A stretch of DNA of 64,000 bases from Marinobacter salinisoli (GTDB lineage: Bacteria; Pseudomonadota; Gammaproteobacteria; Pseudomonadales; Oleiphilaceae). A program made the position numbers and the translations under genes. Location of the stretch: assembly GCF_017301335.1 (NCBI RefSeq), contig NZ_CP071247.1, positions 806,001 through 870,000 of the forward strand, read 5' to 3'. Shown one piece after another: positions 11,601 through 18,276 of the stretch. Within the stretch, counting starts at the first letter, position 1, and each line of letters opens with the position of its first letter. Under the pieces are notes generated by a model. That model had not been told where the DNA came from and did not search any database. It saw only the letters and a list, made by a program, of their open reading frames with translations.

Positions 11601-12951
11601 TATCGACCGCAACACCTGCGGTATCCATAGAGCCGATAATTTCAGGAGCCCGCTTGTCTGAAGTATCCACAACCTTAAGACCGGCCTCACCGGCAGCCAC
11701 AAAGGCGTAGTCTCCCTGAACATCAACATTGTTCGCATAGCCCGGAATCGCGATCGCGGAAAGCGCTTCGGGATCAAACTGCTCCACCTGGACAGGAACG
11801 GTTACTGAGAGCCCATTCAGGGTTACTTCGATTTCTGCGCTGCCATCAGTACCGGCAAAAATCTCACCATCATTCAAACCGAAATTTGCAACGGTAATAT
11901 CTGACGAGGCATAGCGAGTACCGTTGCTTTGCGCAGTCATGTCCCGCTCGGAACCGTCGAGCATTTGGGCCATTACCCTCAACTGAGCGCTGGTCTCACC
12001 GTCAATAGAGTTGTAAGTCAGGAATAACTGCTCAGGTTGAACAGAAATAGAATCAATGGCTGAGGCCAGATCACCAGATGTGTTGTCATTTGGGTCCCAG
12101 CCCATCATGATCTCAAGGCCATCGTTGATGCCATCACCATCGGAATCCGCCGCTAATGGATCGGTAACGATCCCTTGGTCGCCACCCTCAACCTCCACAC
12201 CATCGGCAATACCATCGCCATCGGTATCAGCTGAATTCAGATCGGTACCCAGCTCAAACTCTTCAAAGTTAGAGAGGCCGTCCATATCGGCGTCTTCAAA
12301 GGCATCCACCGGGTCATTCGGGTTCAACCCATTATTTCGCTCGTAATCATCCGGCAAGCCGTCGCCATCGGAATCACCACTGGTGGTCACAACCACACGA
12401 CGGCTGGCTAGCACTTCATCCTTGCGTGCATTCACGAACACTACACCGTCCGACACCGCGGTGACCTGGCCGGAAGCACTCACAACCGCTATCGCGGGGT
12501 TCGTGGTCGAATAGTTAATGCCAGGATCATTGGCAGGCAAGTTCTCAACGGAGCCATCGGCATAAGTGGCAATTACACGGACCTGTTCCGTTTTACCGGC
12601 GCCGCTTAGTTCAAGACTTTCAGAAGAAGAGAAATCGAGAGAAACAGGAACAGGATCGAGAGAGCCAAATTGAATATCGCCGACTTGGGTTTGGCCATTG
12701 CGGACTACTGTAAAGTAGTCACTTTGGCCGGAAACTGTTCGACCGTCTTCCGTTGTACACGTGGCACGAGCTCTAATTCGCCCCATATTGGAAGGAACAT
12801 TAGGAAGAGACCAGCCACCGCTCTCAGAGACTTGAATCGTTCGATTTAAAACGTTGACGACGCAGTTTTCATTCAACGAAACGGGCTCGGAAAAAACAGG
12901 AAAGGCCAACCCTGAAAAAATAAATAAAACCAAACCCTGCTTATTGAACAT
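2650..12951 (-). CDS. Giant secreted Ig-like repeat protein (TSP3, LVIVD and about 24 Big_5-type domains)
   Basis: A 3433-aa protein with a signal peptide (MFNKQGLVLFIFSGLAFPVFS). In order it shows: Ig-like/BID_2-type segments (about 100-190 and 300-395); a calcium-binding thrombospondin type 3 block of DxDxDG motifs (about 197-290); LVIVD beta-propeller repeats (about 397-690); another Ig-like segment (705-795); a second TSP3 block (800-860); then about 24 SbsA-like Big_5 Ig domains to the C-terminus, with the recurring pattern VPLNA...FNEP...FTP...D.sGN...FTT. From residue about 1195 the domains are organised as a 961-aa, nine-domain unit present 2.33 times. The protein ends at a domain boundary (FRTAL), with no visible sorting signal, membrane anchor or type I secretion domain. 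Likely role: cell-surface or extracellular adhesin or structural fibre. It starts 51 bases after the preceding gene and probably belongs to the same operon. Confidence 0.85.
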   Translation of the reverse strand: MFNKQGLVLFIFSGLAFPVFSEPVSLNENCVVNVLNRTIQVSESGGWSLPNVPSNMGRIRARATCTTEDGRTVSGQSDYFTVVRNGQTQVGDIQFGSLDPVPVSLDFSSSESLELSGAGKTEQVRVIATYADGSVENLPANDPGINYSTTNPAIAVVSASGQVTAVSDGVVFVNARKDEVLASRRVVVTTSGDSDGDGLPDDYERNNGLNPNDPVDAFEDADMDGLSNFEEFELGTDLNSADTDGDGIADGVEVEGGDQGIVTDPLAADSDGDGINDGLEIMMGWDPNDNTSGDLASAIDSISVQPEQLFLTYNSIDGETSAQLRVMAQMLDGSERDMTAQSNGTRYASSDITVANFGLNDGEIFAGTDGSAEIEVTLNGLSVTVPVQVEQFDPEALSAIAIPGYANNVDVQGDYAFVAAGEAGLKVVDTSDKRAPEIIGSMDTAGVAVDIKVRGNFAYIADESNGLVVAEISDPSNPIQYFVASTSGLALDLALQGDYAYVASSLGGLDIFNISDPFNVISVGTNQELANVKAVDISGQWLVALDHTAVSLFDVTDPESPVRVHTLNVGSVKNLALDNGLVHVAAYSSGWRTYRIDESTSQLVQVGGGGEIAPRDVAITDGFAFYSEQLFPNVTAFMNISDPEAPFFQDTINLSPFGDYAGTGIAVDNTHAYITEESYVVRKDYGRTGDTKLFIAQFRMMTDNNGVDPEVSLTSPADRSVVVEGERLILEASASDDIAVGRVEFLVDGESVGVDTSYPYTLPYTVPFGTRALVVSAVAMDLGGNASEASVHRLSVEPDSDRDGLGDNEEQVRWGTNPGVSDTDGDFLLDGEEVARGTDPTNADSDGDGLVDGQEVIDGTDPNNPDRTPPEVVETDPANAGTGFPENAPVIVRFSEALSLKSVRTANIQLLEDGVRQTPGSFQLLAGGSEIVFQPDGLLKDFTPYTFSIDTVRDTAGNPIEAPVELSFETGNTVDTARPVVQEISPAHRATGVPVNVRLSAVMNERINPATVTNDSFYVVDLSTGQRIPGVVDVLDDDQTLVFTPNAAFLVGRDHRINLRSGIQDLFGNSLSNRYFDFTTSFEPDAQAPQIVATTVSNNQTSVPLNGVLRVRFNEAVSNRSALEVRLTANGERVPVDRFRSSDQRIISLKPKTVLDPQTRYQLEIANVEDLSGNLLPEPRAIEFTTGSGSDTASGSLKTYSPASNASNVPLNAVVEFWLSERIDPVLFDTGRVYLHNQTENRRVAVDLSLLDDGRRVRMTPREPLKAGHQYDARLSYGTYLYDLSGNRVGYYNRFTFTTSASADEVAPEVVSHNLTEDLGSVALNAPVAVTVNEPLNSLCVKTDTVSLSDGVSTISGSVSLSSDRRTVVFTPSQVLDAQTAYTLTISGACDLSLQTLPDYTLSFTTGTSTDTSGPRVSSITPAHRSTDVPVDTTITVVFNEPIDARTIGRTIVRTSAGAISGSWSVSGATAVFTPANALPGGTKVDVQVRNVLDPVGNSGGYQYYDFRTELEFDTEKPRLISTVPEDGSVDVGPNQPIVLTFSESLNSGDINNSNFVVYSEGSVIRPSVYYSANAQTVTLRGSWPSGQLMSVVVTDNVRDLSGNRMDDTVSLFTSAVIDIDTGRPSVARQYPANGSSGVTAERVVLYTNEPMNEATLPGAFYVAQNGVLKEGSLSVSGAGQALVFTPTEPFAENALIHVYLDSTARDDSGNRVNSYQGSFRTASTTTAGVWPKPTGYSPYGNQNGVVVNPKIQVRYDQPLEPSSVVGQVSLRNSDTGSVIPSTISVVGDGYVLQVEPEVLLESDTRYYISLGSDITDTDGDRQVYGYSSYFYTGADNVEDDQAPQVIALSPPDGSLDVPLNPLYHVRYDEPVNTLSFPRQPGMGVRFAAGNREVLYYYHEPLEADSTHQEVVPEVVDLAGNAAQPAETVFHVGMQPDVHAPGYSYFVPSSNETVPVNSTIRIVMNEVVDPVSVTNGRVYVEDTDNGWRRVPGQVGLEPDGRTLVWTPDEALLVSRRYYLRVNDIADLSDNKSSSTGFYFNTSAQADVEAPEIVETTVFEGQAGVPVNARIRVRFNEPVDRLSLEQITLRQSGQALPIQRYISNDRRIVTLVPKELLPAQTALLFTIDGVQDLAGNALVAPHTVGFVTESGVDVREGSLKTYSPVSNASNVPLNAVVEFWLSERIDPVLFDTGRVYLHNQTENRRVAVDLSLLDDGRRVRMTPREPLKAGHQYDARLSYGTYLYDLSGNRVGYYNRFTFTTSASADEVAPEVVSHNLTEDLGSVALNAPVAVTVNEPLNSLCVKTDTVSLSDGVSTISGSVSLSSDRRTVVFTPSQVLDAQTAYTLTISGACDLSLQTLPDYTLSFTTGTSTDTSGPRVSSITPAHRSTDVPVDTTITVVFNEPIDARTIGRTIVRTSAGAISGSWSVSGATAVFTPANALPGGTKVDVQVRNVLDPVGNSGGYQYYDFRTELEFDTEKPRLISTVPEDGSVDVGPNQPIVLTFSESLNSGDINNSNFVVYSEGSVIRPSVYYSANAQTVTLRGSWPSGQLMSVVVTDNVRDLSGNRMDDTVSLFTSAVIDIDTGRPSVARQYPANGSSGVTAERVVLYTNEPMNEATLPGAFYVAQNGVLKEGSLSVSGAGQALVFTPTEPFAENALIHVYLDSTARDDSGNRVNSYQGSFRTASTTTAGVWPKPTGYSPYGNQNGVVVNPKIQVRYDQPLEPSSVVGQVSLRNSDTGSVIPSTISVVGDGYVLQVEPEVLLESDTRYYISLGSDITDTDGDRQVYGYSSYFYTGADNVEDDQAPQVIALSPPDGSLDVPLNPLYHVRYDEPVNTLSFPRQPGMGVRFAAGNREVLYYYHEPLEADSTHQEVVPEVVDLAGNAAQPAETVFHVGMQPDVHAPGYSYFVPSSNETVPVNSTIRIVMNEVVDPVSVTNGRVYVEDTDNGWRRVPGQVGLEPDGRTLVWTPDEALLVSRRYYLRVNDIADLSDNKSSSTGFYFNTSAQADVEAPEIVETTVFEGQAGVPVNARIRVRFNEPVDRLSLEQITLRQSGQALPIQRYISNDRRIVTLVPKELLPAQTALLFTIDGVQDLAGNALVAPHTVGFVTESGVDVREGSLKTYSPVSNASNVPLNAVVEFWLSERIDPVLFDTGRVYLHNQTENRRVAVDLSLLDDGRRVRMTPREPLKAGHQYDARLSYGTYLYDLSGNRVGYYNRFTFTTSASADEVAPEVVSHNLTEDLGSVALNAPVAVTVNEPLNSLCVKTDTVSLSDGVSTISGSVSLSSDRRTVVFTPSQVLDAQTAYTLTISGACDLSLQTLPDYTLSFTTGTSTDTSGPRVSSITPAHRSTDVPVDTTITVVFNEPIDARTIGRTIVRTSAGAISGSWSVSGATAVFTPANALPGGTKVDVQVRNVLDPVGNSGGYQYYDFRTAL
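2660..5542 (-). repeat. Tandem repeat unit, copy 3-proximal (2883 bp)
   Basis: First unit by coordinate of a 2883-bp direct tandem repeat inside the giant Ig-repeat gene. Base 2660 aligns with 5543 and 8426, and the match breaks at 2659 (t against g at 5542). The unit encodes nine mutually diverged Big_5 domains, and its period of 961 codons keeps frame. Every stretch compared by eye against the next unit was identical. Confidence 0.93.
5543..8425 (-). repeat. Tandem repeat unit, middle copy (2883 bp)
   Basis: Second full unit of the 2883-bp repeat. Where compared by eye with the unit at 2660-5542 it is the same at the nucleotide level, including third-codon positions, so the duplication is recent or is kept uniform by gene conversion. 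Confidence 0.93.
8426..9369 (-). repeat. Partial tandem repeat unit (944 bp)
   Basis: Partial third unit encoding the first three domains of the nine. The match to the other units ends at 9369 (9370 is a, against c at 6487). One substitution was found, g at 9344 against a at 6461 and 3578, changing Val to Ala. Beyond it the gene is unique. The total repeated span is 6710 bp. Confidence 0.9.
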
Positions 12952-13002
12952 TATCTAATCCCTTAGCCTAAAAATATTGAAATCCGTCCAACTAACGAAC
13001 TA

Positions 13003-13515
13003 TTAATCAGCTGTATAAACCAAACGTGAACTAGTCTTTTCTTCAAGGAGCATTGCTAATTCTTCTAGTTCTCTCTTTCGAAAGCTTCCAAACGAATTTA
13101 TGCCAACAAAAAATGTCAACCCGTCAACTGTGTTTATTTCTAGGATATAGTTCTTTGATATCGAACCTGTCGAACCAGACATTCGACCAATAGTCATTTT
13201 TCCAACCGAAGAAAAGGTTCGACCACGACGTTTAAACCAGTGCTTACCACGAAGAACAAATAAATTACCGCCCTCTTCTAAAAAAATCCTTTTATCTAGA
13301 AAAAACGGTATTAATGAAATCACCACAAGAACCATAACTACATAGAAAAAATTAACAAATATATACCAACGATGATGGCCTGCCGCTAAAAAAACAAAAA
13401 TTATAGAAACCAATAATATTGCAAACAAATAGTACAATGACGGGAGCTTAGCAATAGCAAATATGATATTGCCAGGAACCATCTTTTCTACTTTATAAAA
13501 ACCGTCTACAATCAA
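13003..13515 (-). CDS. Small membrane protein with two N-terminal TM segments and a possible PH-like domain
   Basis: A 170-aa protein beginning at a TTG directly abutting the stop of the preceding gene (TAA then TTG). Two hydrophobic segments (about residues 25-47 and 50-73) are followed by a cytoplasmic beta-rich part with the feel of a bacterial PH-like domain (GNLFVLRG, then ILEINTVDG) and a C-terminal helix (KRELEELAMLLEE). The codon use is strongly A+T-rich compared with both neighbours, a sign of foreign origin. I recognise no named family. By position it follows the 1139-aa secreted protein and another small gene, so an accessory or immunity-like role is possible but unproven. Confidence 0.6.
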   Translation of the reverse strand: MIVDGFYKVEKMVPGNIIFAIAKLPSLYYLFAILLVSIIFVFLAAGHHRWYIFVNFFYVVMVLVVISLIPFFLDKRIFLEEGGNLFVLRGKHWFKRRGRTFSSVGKMTIGRMSGSTGSISKNYILEINTVDGLTFFVGINSFGSFRKRELEELAMLLEEKTSSRLVYTAD

Positions 13516-14088
13516 TTACTTACTCCACCTTTCCAACAGGTCTGGCTTTATTTTTGATACAATAAATTGGTAAAAGTAGTCATTACCTATTTCATTCGAT
13601 AGTACTCTCTCGCCATCCTGCAAATAAACCGGATAATATCTTTCACGAAACTCTTCCGACCCCGAAATTTTGTGCTTTACGAAAATTATTTCATAACTAC
13701 CGTAAAGCACGACGCCTAAAACTTTGCTTTTTTCAATTCTCGAATAATATTTCGAATTTTGATCGAAAATATCTGGATCTGACGAAAGCATTTTTTTAAC
13801 ACTTTCAAAACTTCGGGAATCCCATATTTTCTGAATCCCATCCACTGTATCGGCAGAGGAATAGGTTTCAACCATAAGCCTTATAAATTGCTCGTGGTTA
13901 TTCATGTTTTTTTTATTTTCAACATAGCCAGAAAACCCCTCAATAACAGGAACTCTGACTAAGGGGACCAGCTTGTTAGTTGTCTCACCAATTGGCTTCA
14001 TTTCAATCTCAATAACTCTCTGTTTAGTTTCCGCAGTCACAACTCCAGAGAAAAACACCAGAAAAATTAACAGGCTGATAAATTTCAT
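13516..14088 (-). CDS. Exported protein of unknown function, A+T-rich gene
   Basis: A 190-aa protein with a clear signal peptide (MKFISLLIFLVFFSGVVTA) and a GAGGT ribosome site upstream of ATG 14088. The mature part is mixed alpha/beta with no cysteine and no motif I recognise. It starts 29 bases after the 1139-aa Ig-domain gene and abuts the following small membrane-protein gene, so the three are probably co-transcribed. Base composition is much more A+T-rich than the housekeeping genes in this window. Function unknown. Confidence 0.65.
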   Translation of the reverse strand: MKFISLLIFLVFFSGVVTAETKQRVIEIEMKPIGETTNKLVPLVRVPVIEGFSGYVENKKNMNNHEQFIRLMVETYSSADTVDGIQKIWDSRSFESVKKMLSSDPDIFDQNSKYYSRIEKSKVLGVVLYGSYEIIFVKHKISGSEEFRERYYPVYLQDGERVLSNEIGNDYFYQFIVSKIKPDLLERWSK

Positions 14089-14117
14089 AAATTTTACCTC
14101 GTTCGCATCTTTATTAT

Positions 14118-17100
14118 TTAGTCATCGAAATCGCTCAAACAGATTTCTGAGTTTGGTACTACATATGTGAAGTTGGTTGAAATTAATCCAGCCAAAACCA
14201 TCTGACCACTCACCTGAACCGGCCCAGCACAACCATCAAACTCCGCGCCATTACACTCGTCGATATCTGCTTTAAGGCTTCCTGATGCACTACCTCCACC
14301 TGAAACTCTAAGAACATCTGAACTAACCGCCTGAGCTACAACTTTTGGCCCAAAACTGAGCGAAGCGGAACCAGAGACTTTGGGCCCACACTGTTCATCC
14401 GAGCAAGGATTATTTTCACCCGAGGCAGAGAGGCTTCCCGAAACCCCAAGGTCAAATACCAATCCAAGTAAAACTAGCGGATTGTCAGATCCAAAAGGAA
14501 TTCTAAATGTGTAAGGGGTAGATATTTCTTTGGCGTACACACTCATATTAATACCACCAGAGAATTTCACTCCCGATCCAACTTTCTTCAAGTCTTCACA
14601 ACACCGATCAAAATTTTCTCCTGTGAAACCTCCTGTTATTTCGAAAGGAAAGCTTCCGGGTCCTCCCAATACATTTTTTAATTTTTCGACCTTGCCTTGG
14701 ACATACTGAACATATTTCGAAACGTTAACCTCAGCACCAAACCCGATCGTCTTATCTCCAATTTCCTCGCCTAAACATCGACCATCTTTACATTCATCAG
14801 GCCCGGGAGCGTCGCCAGTCGCAGAGGTACAGTAAAGCCCGTCATCACATTCCGTTACGCCTAGAGAAGTAAGCTCACCTTCCTTACACTCAGAACATTG
14901 GGTGTCTTTTGGCAGAATATCGCTGTCATCCGGAATATCGGTGGGATTCGCCCCATCACAGCCAGGCCGTTTACAATCCCCCTTCACATCATTATCGGGA
15001 ATATCTGACGGGTCGGCCTTAAATCCCTGACACAGAGCTGTCTTACAGTCACCTTCAGTCTGATTACTAATCGGGCTATCGTTCTGCGAAGGGTCAGGCA
15101 CACAGTTGCAGTTGTCGCACTTCTCACATTCCGCACAGTTATAAGAGCAACCGCTTCCACCGGGCTGGGAACCGCAATGCCAGCCAGCCTTGATTACACC
15201 CACTCCGGGGTTGGAACGAATTACAGAACCATCTTCGCTCACCGTACCCAAGCCAATGGCGACGAACTCTTCCAGGTCGTGATCAAAGGAATACATCTCA
15301 ACCTGGGCACCAGGCTTGTGCCCATCCACATTGGGCAAACTCAGTCGCGCTGGAGGATCGAACTTTGCGCCTGCCGGTTGAATGGTGACAATGAACTGAG
15401 GCTGCATACCATTGGGCGGAGCCATGGGAATTTTTGACGCGTTGACGGCGGTGGCTGATATATAGCCCTCTTTCTTTCCATCCGGGAAAGTCACAGACCC
15501 CGCTGCAATTTCAAGCTTGAAGCCGGGGAACTTGTCGAGTGTCAGCTCAACATCTTCCTTGCCAGCATACACAGCGTTGTCGGTGTTTATTTTGACCATA
15601 TAGATGGGCGTGGCCATGGGGTTCTCTACCCCGGCAACCGTCACCAGGTTGTAAGCCAGCGACGGAAACTCTCCCTGTACGCTCGCCGTTGAACCGTCCG
15701 CTACAAGGTGAACCGGACCAACCGGCACTTCGGTAATCTCAAACCGGCCTTCTGCATTGGTCACTGCTTGCCGGTTTGTATCGTCAATTCGAATAGTTAC
15801 GCCAGGGATCGGGTTGTCCTGGTTGTCCAGAACCACACCGGTAATAGAGGTGTCGCCTGGATCTCCAGGTTGGAAGGCCGACGCCATAAAACCCGCATTG
15901 ATGGGAGAGCCATCGGGACCAGTGATCGTCGCGGTTACCCTTTGGGCATCCAGGCCAAGCTTGTCACCCAATCGATACTGAACAGAAGCACGGCCGTCGC
16001 TGTCAGTCAGTAAGGTTTTGGTGGTTGATCCATCAATGAACTCACCGCCCCCCTCAATGACCGAGAACTGAACGCTAGCACCCTCAACAACATTGGCACC
16101 ATCGTCAGTCACAACGGCGACAAACGGAGCCGGAAGTACCTGGCCTACCGCGCCACGCTGGTTATTGCCAGAGTTCACGCTGAGCTTGTCACCCGGCTTG
16201 CTTTGAGCCGATGCGGTAAAGACAACCTCGCTACGCTCGCCCACGGCCTGTGCGCGTACCTTGTGGTTCGCAACCCCTACGCGGTAGCCGACACGGAAGG
16301 GAACCGATGCCAGACCATTAGTGTCCGTGTCGACAACCAGAGCCCTTACTTCTTCTCCGTCACCGTTTTCCAGTGCACCTGCACCCTGCACGACCCTGAA
16401 GACCACCGGCTGACTATCAACCGGGGCGCCATCCGGGTCCACCATGCGGACTTCTAGAGGGTTTTCGAGGAATTCACCCAATTCCATACTTTGTTCATTA
16501 CCGGACTCAATAATCAGTCGGTTGCCAAGATTGGGCTCATAAACGATCACCAGCTTCGTTTCAGACGTATTCCCAACCTGATCTGCGCCTTTGACGGAGA
16601 TTTCGTTCTCGCCCTCCACCAAAGTGATTCCCGACGCCGAGTAGCTACGGTTGGAAATAACGGCTTCTTTTCCATTCACCGTGACGGTGGCCTGAGTGTC
16701 TTCAACAGTTCCGCGAACCACATCGTTGATAAGGCCTGTGACAGTAATGGTGTCCTGACGGACAACCTGGCCATCTTCGTGGGATTCAACCGTGATGTAC
16801 GGCGGTGTGAGGTCGAGGGAAACGGAAATTGCGGCGCTTGCCTGCACGCCCTCAGCGCCTCGGGCACTGGCAACGATGGTGTTGTGACCTTCTTCAAGCG
16901 CCACATCGGCAACGAATTGTCCACCAGAGTGAGCAATTTCTTTTCCGTTGACGGTCAGGATTGCGTCTTCTTTGTTGATCGTGCCGCGAACCGTCAGTGG
17001 GCTATGACCGATAGTGATTAATGATTCCGGAGAGGTAATCACCACGCCAAGCGGAGCTTCTTGCTCGGGCTGCTGAACCTGAATTGAAGGCTGAAAACTG

Positions 17101-17537
17101 AACGCTGTGCTCCCGCCATTGACGACGATCACAGAGATTACTGGGCTGGTAGCACCGGGAGCCAGGGCGTCTCCCAACCATGGCGAGAGATCAAGCACCG
17201 GGATTCCCTCTTCACTGGTCGTGGCCCCCTGAATCGACACACCGCCCGTCAGATCTTCGAAGAGCAGTCGATAAGGCGCTTCAAGCGCAGTTTGGGAGTT
17301 GTTTATAACCTGGATATTGACCGTCGCATTGGGAGAGCGTCGGGAGCGGATGGGGCTCGACACATTAAGCTCTACGTCGTCACTCGCACTGGTCCAGCTG
17401 GCCGCAGCACTCGCTGGAGGAACTGCCAATCCCAAACTTATGAAAAGAAGCAAGACAATAGCCAGAGCACCAGAGAAGCCAGACACAAGGCCTCCCCAAG
17501 CCATCCAGTCCCTGGAAGCTACGCGGATAAATCCCAT
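14118..17537 (-). CDS. Secreted Ig-domain protein with carboxypeptidase-regulatory-like, Cys-rich and variable C-terminal regions
   Basis: An 1139-aa protein, ATG at 17537 preceded by AAGGAA. It has an N-terminal membrane or signal segment (about residues 20-45, ending ASAAA). It then has Ig-like domains with VNGKE strands of the glucodextranase-B type (about 150-330), two Big_1/invasin-like domains (about 335-520), a carboxypeptidase-regulatory-like domain (SITGVVLDNQDNPIPGVTI, about 525-590) and a ZU5-like segment ending GVIKAGWHCG (near 785). That ending is familiar to me from secreted RHS-type proteins. No RHS repeats follow. Instead there is a cysteine-rich stretch (about 785-925, with CAECEKCDNCNC) and a glycine/serine-rich beta-like C-terminal domain (925-1139) encoded by more A+T-rich DNA. 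It heads a six-gene minus-strand series. Surface or secreted structural protein, or a polymorphic-effector carrier, are the alternatives. Confidence 0.78.
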   Translation of the reverse strand: MGFIRVASRDWMAWGGLVSGFSGALAIVLLLFISLGLAVPPASAAASWTSASDDVELNVSSPIRSRRSPNATVNIQVINNSQTALEAPYRLLFEDLTGGVSIQGATTSEEGIPVLDLSPWLGDALAPGATSPVISVIVVNGGSTAFSFQPSIQVQQPEQEAPLGVVITSPESLITIGHSPLTVRGTINKEDAILTVNGKEIAHSGGQFVADVALEEGHNTIVASARGAEGVQASAAISVSLDLTPPYITVESHEDGQVVRQDTITVTGLINDVVRGTVEDTQATVTVNGKEAVISNRSYSASGITLVEGENEISVKGADQVGNTSETKLVIVYEPNLGNRLIIESGNEQSMELGEFLENPLEVRMVDPDGAPVDSQPVVFRVVQGAGALENGDGEEVRALVVDTDTNGLASVPFRVGYRVGVANHKVRAQAVGERSEVVFTASAQSKPGDKLSVNSGNNQRGAVGQVLPAPFVAVVTDDGANVVEGASVQFSVIEGGGEFIDGSTTKTLLTDSDGRASVQYRLGDKLGLDAQRVTATITGPDGSPINAGFMASAFQPGDPGDTSITGVVLDNQDNPIPGVTIRIDDTNRQAVTNAEGRFEITEVPVGPVHLVADGSTASVQGEFPSLAYNLVTVAGVENPMATPIYMVKINTDNAVYAGKEDVELTLDKFPGFKLEIAAGSVTFPDGKKEGYISATAVNASKIPMAPPNGMQPQFIVTIQPAGAKFDPPARLSLPNVDGHKPGAQVEMYSFDHDLEEFVAIGLGTVSEDGSVIRSNPGVGVIKAGWHCGSQPGGSGCSYNCAECEKCDNCNCVPDPSQNDSPISNQTEGDCKTALCQGFKADPSDIPDNDVKGDCKRPGCDGANPTDIPDDSDILPKDTQCSECKEGELTSLGVTECDDGLYCTSATGDAPGPDECKDGRCLGEEIGDKTIGFGAEVNVSKYVQYVQGKVEKLKNVLGGPGSFPFEITGGFTGENFDRCCEDLKKVGSGVKFSGGINMSVYAKEISTPYTFRIPFGSDNPLVLLGLVFDLGVSGSLSASGENNPCSDEQCGPKVSGSASLSFGPKVVAQAVSSDVLRVSGGGSASGSLKADIDECNGAEFDGCAGPVQVSGQMVLAGLISTNFTYVVPNSEICLSDFDD

Positions 17538-17607
17538 CGGTTATTCCTTTCCCGGTGTTGTTGCAGTCTATTTTCGCTCGTTAGAGCTTAATAAGTGGTT
17601 AATTTCG

Positions 17608-18276
17608 TTAGTTGGTGAGTGCCGCGTTACGAACACTGCGCCTTCTCAATGCAAAACCTGTCAAAGCAATCAGGAACAGGCTCAGTGAGGCTGGCTCAGA
17701 CACAGATACGGGGTCATCAGGTTGATTTGAATTGGTGAAGAAGAAGTTATCCAGTGCGAATGAGGAATTTACGCCGTCATCTTCGTCAAACAAATTGATC
17801 GTGAGGGCGAAATCACGCCCCTGTAGACTAGAGATATCCAGAAATACAGTTTGCCAGCTGTCTGTTACATCGAAATCCCAGCCGGATTGAAAATAAAGAT
17901 CAAAGGACCAATCGTCCGCATCGTAAAGTTCGATTGAGAGGGAATCTTCAAAGATGGACGAGCCAGACTCACTACTGTCCAAGTCTTGGCTAGCTAACAT
18001 CAAATCAAACGAAAGGAAGCTTTCTCCGGTGGCCAGAGAGAGAGGGTTGGAGAACAGAAAACTTCCGTCATCACCCTGCCAAAGGGATGCAGAATAGGGC
18101 TCCGCGCCGATGCCACCGTCCAGATATAGAGCCTGATCGGGGCCGACACTCGCACTACCACCAACTGAAACATTTTCCCAGCCGGCAAGACCCTGACTGA
18201 AATCTCCATTGGTTATCGACAGGGCAAAACTGTTTCCGGCAAATAGAGCCAGACTGAGGAAAAGGGGAAACTTCAT
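17608..18276 (-). CDS. PEP-CTERM-type sorted exported protein
   Basis: A 222-aa protein from ATG 18276, chosen over an in-frame ATG 13 codons upstream because GGAGG sits six bases before it and the signal peptide (MKFPLFLSLALFAGNSFA) begins there. The mature part opens with NGDFSQGLAGWENVS, a carbohydrate-binding-like jelly-roll start common in PEP-CTERM proteins. The C-terminus has the tripartite sorting signal: a SEPASLSL motif, a hydrophobic helix, then ALRRRSVR. Such proteins are processed by an exosortase (EpsH family) and usually end in the exopolysaccharide matrix. No exosortase gene lies in the window, so it must be elsewhere. The gene is followed 70 bases later by the 1139-aa Ig-domain gene. 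Confidence 0.8.
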   Translation of the reverse strand: MKFPLFLSLALFAGNSFALSITNGDFSQGLAGWENVSVGGSASVGPDQALYLDGGIGAEPYSASLWQGDDGSFLFSNPLSLATGESFLSFDLMLASQDLDSSESGSSIFEDSLSIELYDADDWSFDLYFQSGWDFDVTDSWQTVFLDISSLQGRDFALTINLFDEDDGVNSSFALDNFFFTNSNQPDDPVSVSEPASLSLFLIALTGFALRRRSVRNAALTN

